A DNA stretch of 12,661 bases from Heterostelium multicystogenum (lineage: Eukaryota > Evosea > Eumycetozoa > Acytosteliales > Acytosteliaceae): the NCBI GenBank assembly GCA_003667245.1, contig RCNN01000515.1:1-12661 (forward strand), given 5' to 3'. Below the pieces are notes generated by a model. That model did not search any database. It saw nothing but the letters and a program-made list of their open reading frames with translations, and was not told where the DNA came from. The position numbers were made by a program, and so were the translations under genes. Of this stretch, positions 10,061 through 12,661 are shown in pieces (the first letter of the stretch is position 1; each line of letters starts with the position of its first letter).

Positions 10061-10093
10061 ATATATAAACTCTTACCCTTATATATAAACTCT
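10061..10093 (+). repeat. 20-base-spaced direct repeat of ATATATAAACTCT
   Basis: The 13-mer ATATATAAACTCT occurs at 10061-10073 and again at 10081-10093. A third TATATATAAA core lies at 10176-10185. All sit 30-155 bases upstream of the ATG at 10214 and could be TATA elements of that gene. The spacer between the two copies contains CTTACCCTTA. Confidence 0.45.
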
Positions 10094-10344
10094 AACTTTT
10101 TTTCTTTTCAATTTATTTGTTAGTTTTGTTATTTATTCACATAGTTTTCAGTTATATTTATTAATTTTTAACCTCTATATATAAATTTTATTACTCTATC
10201 CTTTTGTTTAAATATGTCTCAACAATTATATCAACAAACATCTCAGTTGAATATACAACAATTCTTACAAAGCAAATTTACACTAACACAACTACAATCC
10301 TCATTTGAAGCTATTGATAAGCATTTCGTTTTGTTAGGAATCTT

Positions 10345-10681
10345 GTAAAATTAAATAGTTAATCAATGAATCAAAATATTCTATTGTTATGGTGGATTCT
10401 TATTGTTACACACTCACAAAGATGCTCTTGGTCTTTGTAGGTTCAGGTGTTTAAGCCACTGTGATTCCAGTCGGACTCCACCTCCGCGTGGTTGGCACCG
10501 GGAAACTCCATGAACATCAAAGTTTGCCGAACTTGATGTTCATGGTGGCTAAGAGAGTCCTTCAATTTTATAATCTTTGCATCACTCACACACTGTTTTG
10601 TAGATCACCAGATCAAATAATATTGTTCAAATAATTTTCATTTTTTTTTCTTTGCGTTCTCATCGACGAATATGATGTCAG
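10345..10681 (+). other. long putative first intron of the subtelomeric gene
   Basis: GTAAAA donor, T-rich tract (10641-10651), GATGTCAG acceptor, 337 bases. Exon phases agree (TT + T), giving GI-F-LNNS. It is several times longer than the other introns in the window because it contains the GC-richer segment at about 10430-10560. An in-frame upstream extension of exon 2 exists for a few codons, so the acceptor is not certain. Confidence 0.45.
10473..10560 (+). ncRNA. candidate structured RNA element (three-stem fold)
   Basis: The segment is clearly richer in G+C than its surroundings. An outer stem pairs GGACTC (10473-10478) with GAGTCC (10555-10560). The first inner hairpin pairs CCG-GTG (10484-10490, one bulged C) with CAC-CGG (10496-10501) around GTTGG. 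The second is a perfect 13-bp stem, CCATGAACATCAA (10508-10520) with TTGATGTTCATGG (10533-10545), extended by GTT/AAC around loop TGCCG. This three-way-junction shape suggests a folded RNA or a small mobile repeat. I could not match it to tRNA, 5S, SRP, snRNA or class I RNA. Function unknown. Confidence 0.4.
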
Positions 10682-11129
10682 TCTTAACAATTCAATTCGT
10701 GTCAAGCAATCTCTGGCCACATCCCTCTCGACTCAACAATTAACAATTTTACAGATTGAGAACAGCTTCAAAGAGTACTTCAGTCAACTCAAGTCAGCAT
10801 GCTATAAGACCAACACTATCGCATTCATCACTGGTGTCACACTTCTTGCAATGTCCGATTTCACATCTGTATTCGACATCACAACCGATTTGACTCTTGA
10901 GCCAAAGTACTCATCGATCTATGGCAATACAGACACTCATGTCAGGGATGCACTCGATCACATCGTTCCACCACTTCAAGAGACCACAAGGTCATCGATT
11001 CTCGATCACTTGAAAAGTGAAAACAAAGGATATAAGTTCAACAAGGATCAACCAGTTGCTCTCTATAATGCAGCAAAGGTCTCTTACTCTCTTCGACGAC
11101 TTCAGCTGTATAGATCTAGAGCTGAGGAG

Positions 11130-11176
11130 GTAGGTTATGATGTTTTTCATCAATCTACTCCTTAACACCTTCTTAG
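11130..11176 (+). other. second intron of the subtelomeric gene
   Basis: GTAGGT donor after GAG, CCTTAACACC branch-like sequence, CTTCTTAG acceptor, 47 bases, phase 0. It joins RSRAEE to DPIGLLQEIS. Confidence 0.7.
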
Positions 11177-12091
11177 GATCCAATTGGACTTCTCCAGGAG
11201 ATATCAGATCCCAACACTCTACCAGCTCAATCGACACTTGAGTTGTTCAGCAATCATCCTCTTGGTCACTTGGTTGTCAACGAGGCACTCCATCTCTCAC
11301 AACATCAAATGCGGTGGAGGACCAATGGGAAGATTCAACCTCACAGAGATTCAACAATTGGGTCAAGATCACAAGTCTTTGGTCTCTCATGTACAACACT
11401 GGTGCACTTACATTCCTCGACAAAGGAACTCATCTTTACATTCCAAATCTGTTAGCCAGGAAGGAAAGGAGTACCTCTACTAGGTCAAAAGACTCTTCAA
11501 CTGGAAGTCATTCGACACTGGGGAGCTCAGATCAGCAATCATACAATTCATCAAGGACGACGACACAATCCACTCTGTGAAATCATTCTTGGACAAGATC
11601 TCAGCCAACTGACAGGCAACAATGTCATTCATCACGATAAGAATAGCTTGTCTGAATGTTTCGACTAAGCAATCGCATATTCATTTGGAAAGCTGGACGA
11701 CATTCAACAAGAGTTCAAAGTGGACAAGATGAAAGGCTCGAACACTCTTGACAGAACAATCTCCATCTTTAACTCCTAGTCTCACGATGATAAGTGATTT
11801 GAGTACTTTTGAATAGAATGATGTGTCCCGACAGTATCGATCTCAGACAAACAGAGGATTCACTTAATGTTCCATAATATCAAGATAGGAATGTTGAAGA
11901 GATCTCCAAGCTCATGGGATGATATGTGTCTCACATCAGCATCGATTTCTTCAGAAGAACAAGCAATTCTACTCAATCTCTCGCTCACAGATCATAGATA
12001 TGGAAGAATTGTGGATGGATGTCTTCAATATGCAATTCAACAAGCGGTCAGCTACGCACGTGGTCTCAAAAAGAAGTATCGAATCTCTTAG

Positions 12092-12518
12092 ATGACTAGT
12101 TAGGTCATCGTTCTTGTTGGACTGACAAGATTGATCATCATTCAGCACTAGGCTCTTAATGGTTAAGCACATTCAGGTCATTCGTCTTAATTCAGGATTC
12201 AGGTGGACTCATTGATTGGTTTTTTGCTCTCAGGTTCAATTAGTTTGGTGGATGATGATTCTTTGTTTTCTAGTTTAACATCAGACAACAAACAGGACTG
12301 ATAAGTGGTGGAATTTAACTCAATTCAATGTAGTTACAGTTTATCAAGTATATGATGGAGGATTTAATAGAGTTTTGGACTCAGATGATTTGGATCAGTG
12401 TCTTCATTAATAGATAGATATATTATTAGGTCAACAGGTTGTTTTAGGTTTAAATAAAGTGGATTTAGTTTAATTAAAAAATATCTATGTAAAAGCATTT
12501 TCCCGCAAGCGTACCCGA
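12092..12518. other. C-poor subtelomeric region with coding remnants
   Basis: No intact gene is present. The frame of the preceding gene continues in pieces between stops, for example FRIQVDSLIGFLLSGSIS and LVDDDSLFSSLTSDN (12191-12298). A second frame is open for about 41 codons at 12285-12407, with KWWNLTQFNVVTVYQVYDGG. After TAA-TAG at 12408-12413 it continues as IDILLGQQVVLGLNKVDLV to 12470. These look like eroded coding sequence. Hand counts per 60 bases from 12181 give C 10, 8, 5, 5, 2 and G 13, 13, 13, 13, 11. Confidence 0.5.
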
Positions 12519-12661
12519 GGGTAGAGGGTAGAGGGTAGAGGGTAGAGGGTAGAGGGTAGAGGGTAGAGGGTAAGGGTAAGGGTAAGGGTAAGGGTAAGGG
12601 TAAGGGTAAGGGTAAGGGTAAGGGTTAAAGGGTAAGGGTAAGGGTTAAGGGTAAGGGTAAG
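12519..12661 (+). repeat. telomeric repeat array, chromosome end
   Basis: Seven perfect GGGTAGA units (12519-12567) are followed by nine perfect GGGTAA units (12568-12621), then GGGTTAAA, two GGGTAA, GGGTTAA and two GGGTAA to the final base. The G-rich strand runs 5' to 3' off the right edge, the polarity expected of a telomere 3' end. D. discoideum does not have simple telomere repeats, whereas from memory other dictyostelids carry TAAGGG-type repeats. The TTAA variants sit inside the distal part and may be natural variation or sequence error. Confidence 0.88.

Larger units (their letters stand above)
9720..10213. other. AT-rich intergenic region
   Basis: No gene is seen. The first part is 3' untranslated sequence with poly(A) signals, and the rest is nearly all A/T with T runs. 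In a sampled 60-base stretch (9841-9900) C and G are equal, unlike the skewed region near the telomere. The end of the spacer holds TATA-like repeats and a telomere-complement decamer, listed separately. Confidence 0.6.
10214..12091 (+). pseudogene. unrecognised subtelomeric protein gene, degraded at its 3' end
   Basis: I do not recognise this family. Exon 1 (10214-10344) encodes a glutamine-rich start (MSQQLYQQTSQLNIQQFLQ). It splices in phase over a long intron to 10682-11129 (NSIRVKQSLATSLSTQQ ... RRLQLYRSRAEE), then over a 47-base intron to DPIGLLQEISDPNTLP from 11177. From there the frame changes near 11310 (into VEDQWEDSTSQRFNNWVK), 11458 and 11635, and stops appear at 11481, 11610, 11666, 11777, 11795, 11810 and 11819. 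Protein-like stretches continue, such as RSPSSWDDMC and HRYGRIVDGCLQYAIQQA, to a TAG at 12089-12091. Introns argue for a former host gene or its copy; a mobile-element gag-like protein is possible but unproven. No transposase, reverse transcriptase or helicase motif was seen. Confidence 0.5.

Noticed and set aside
10072..10081. CTTACCCTTA as a telomerase RNA template or interstitial telomere site
   Set aside because: The decamer matches the complement of TAAGGGTAAG, the local telomere repeat, but ten bases can occur by chance and no pseudoknot or other telomerase RNA feature was recognised. Small-RNA data or telomerase pull-down would decide.
10214..12091. DIRS-type or other retrotransposon gag/polymerase
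   Set aside because: No reverse transcriptase, RNase H, tyrosine recombinase or terminal repeat was seen, and the gene has a well-supported intron.
11480..12480. TAA/TAG read as glutamine (alternative genetic code)
   Set aside because: Reading through gives plausible protein, but the 7.3-kb IPT/DNase II gene shows no in-frame TAA or TAG used as glutamine, and TGA stops also occur in the degraded region.
1..12661. CRISPR array or bacterial-type operon
   Set aside because: No spaced repeats of that kind; introns, AT-rich spacers and the telomere show a eukaryotic chromosome.

Overview
The window looks like the right-hand end of a chromosome from a dictyostelid social amoeba other than Dictyostelium discoideum. 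The evidence is high A+T, short introns (47-77 nt) with a CTAAC/CTAAT-like branch sequence, a large secreted IPT/TIG-repeat protein of the kind these amoebae amplify, an F-box/leucine-rich-like relic, and a G-rich telomeric array (GGGTAGA, then GGGTAA) that runs to the last base. Every gene I can support lies on the + strand and points towards the telomere. Species cannot be fixed from the sequence.

Layout. 1-540: AT-rich, with a possible leucine-rich fragment. About 513-1614: a broken F-box/LRR-like gene. 1615-2433: no gene seen. 2434-9719: one very large split gene, the centre of interest. It encodes a signal peptide, about seven IPT-like repeats, a complete DNase II-type nuclease domain with both HxK motifs, about 650 residues I do not recognise, and about five more IPT-like repeats, then stops with no membrane anchor (about 2,300 residues). 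9720-10213: AT-rich, poly(A) signals, repeated TATA-like boxes. 10214 to about 12091 and perhaps 12480: an unrecognised, degraded subtelomeric gene whose long first intron contains a GC-richer segment with three predicted stems. 12519-12661: telomere.

The big gene can be read only by crossing about 18 single-base frame changes. I noticed no in-frame nonsense codon between them, all five introns keep their splice sites, and the catalytic motifs are intact. Many shifts fall at short homopolymers. This looks more like consensus indel errors in the assembly than true decay, though a recent pseudogene is not excluded. The two smaller genes also carry in-frame stops, so decay is more likely there.

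Towards the telomere the + strand (the one carrying the G-rich repeats) loses C steadily while G stays level. By hand count C falls from 17-18 per 60 bases near 10,900 to 2 per 60 near 12,450. This strand-biased gradient is a second observation worth following.
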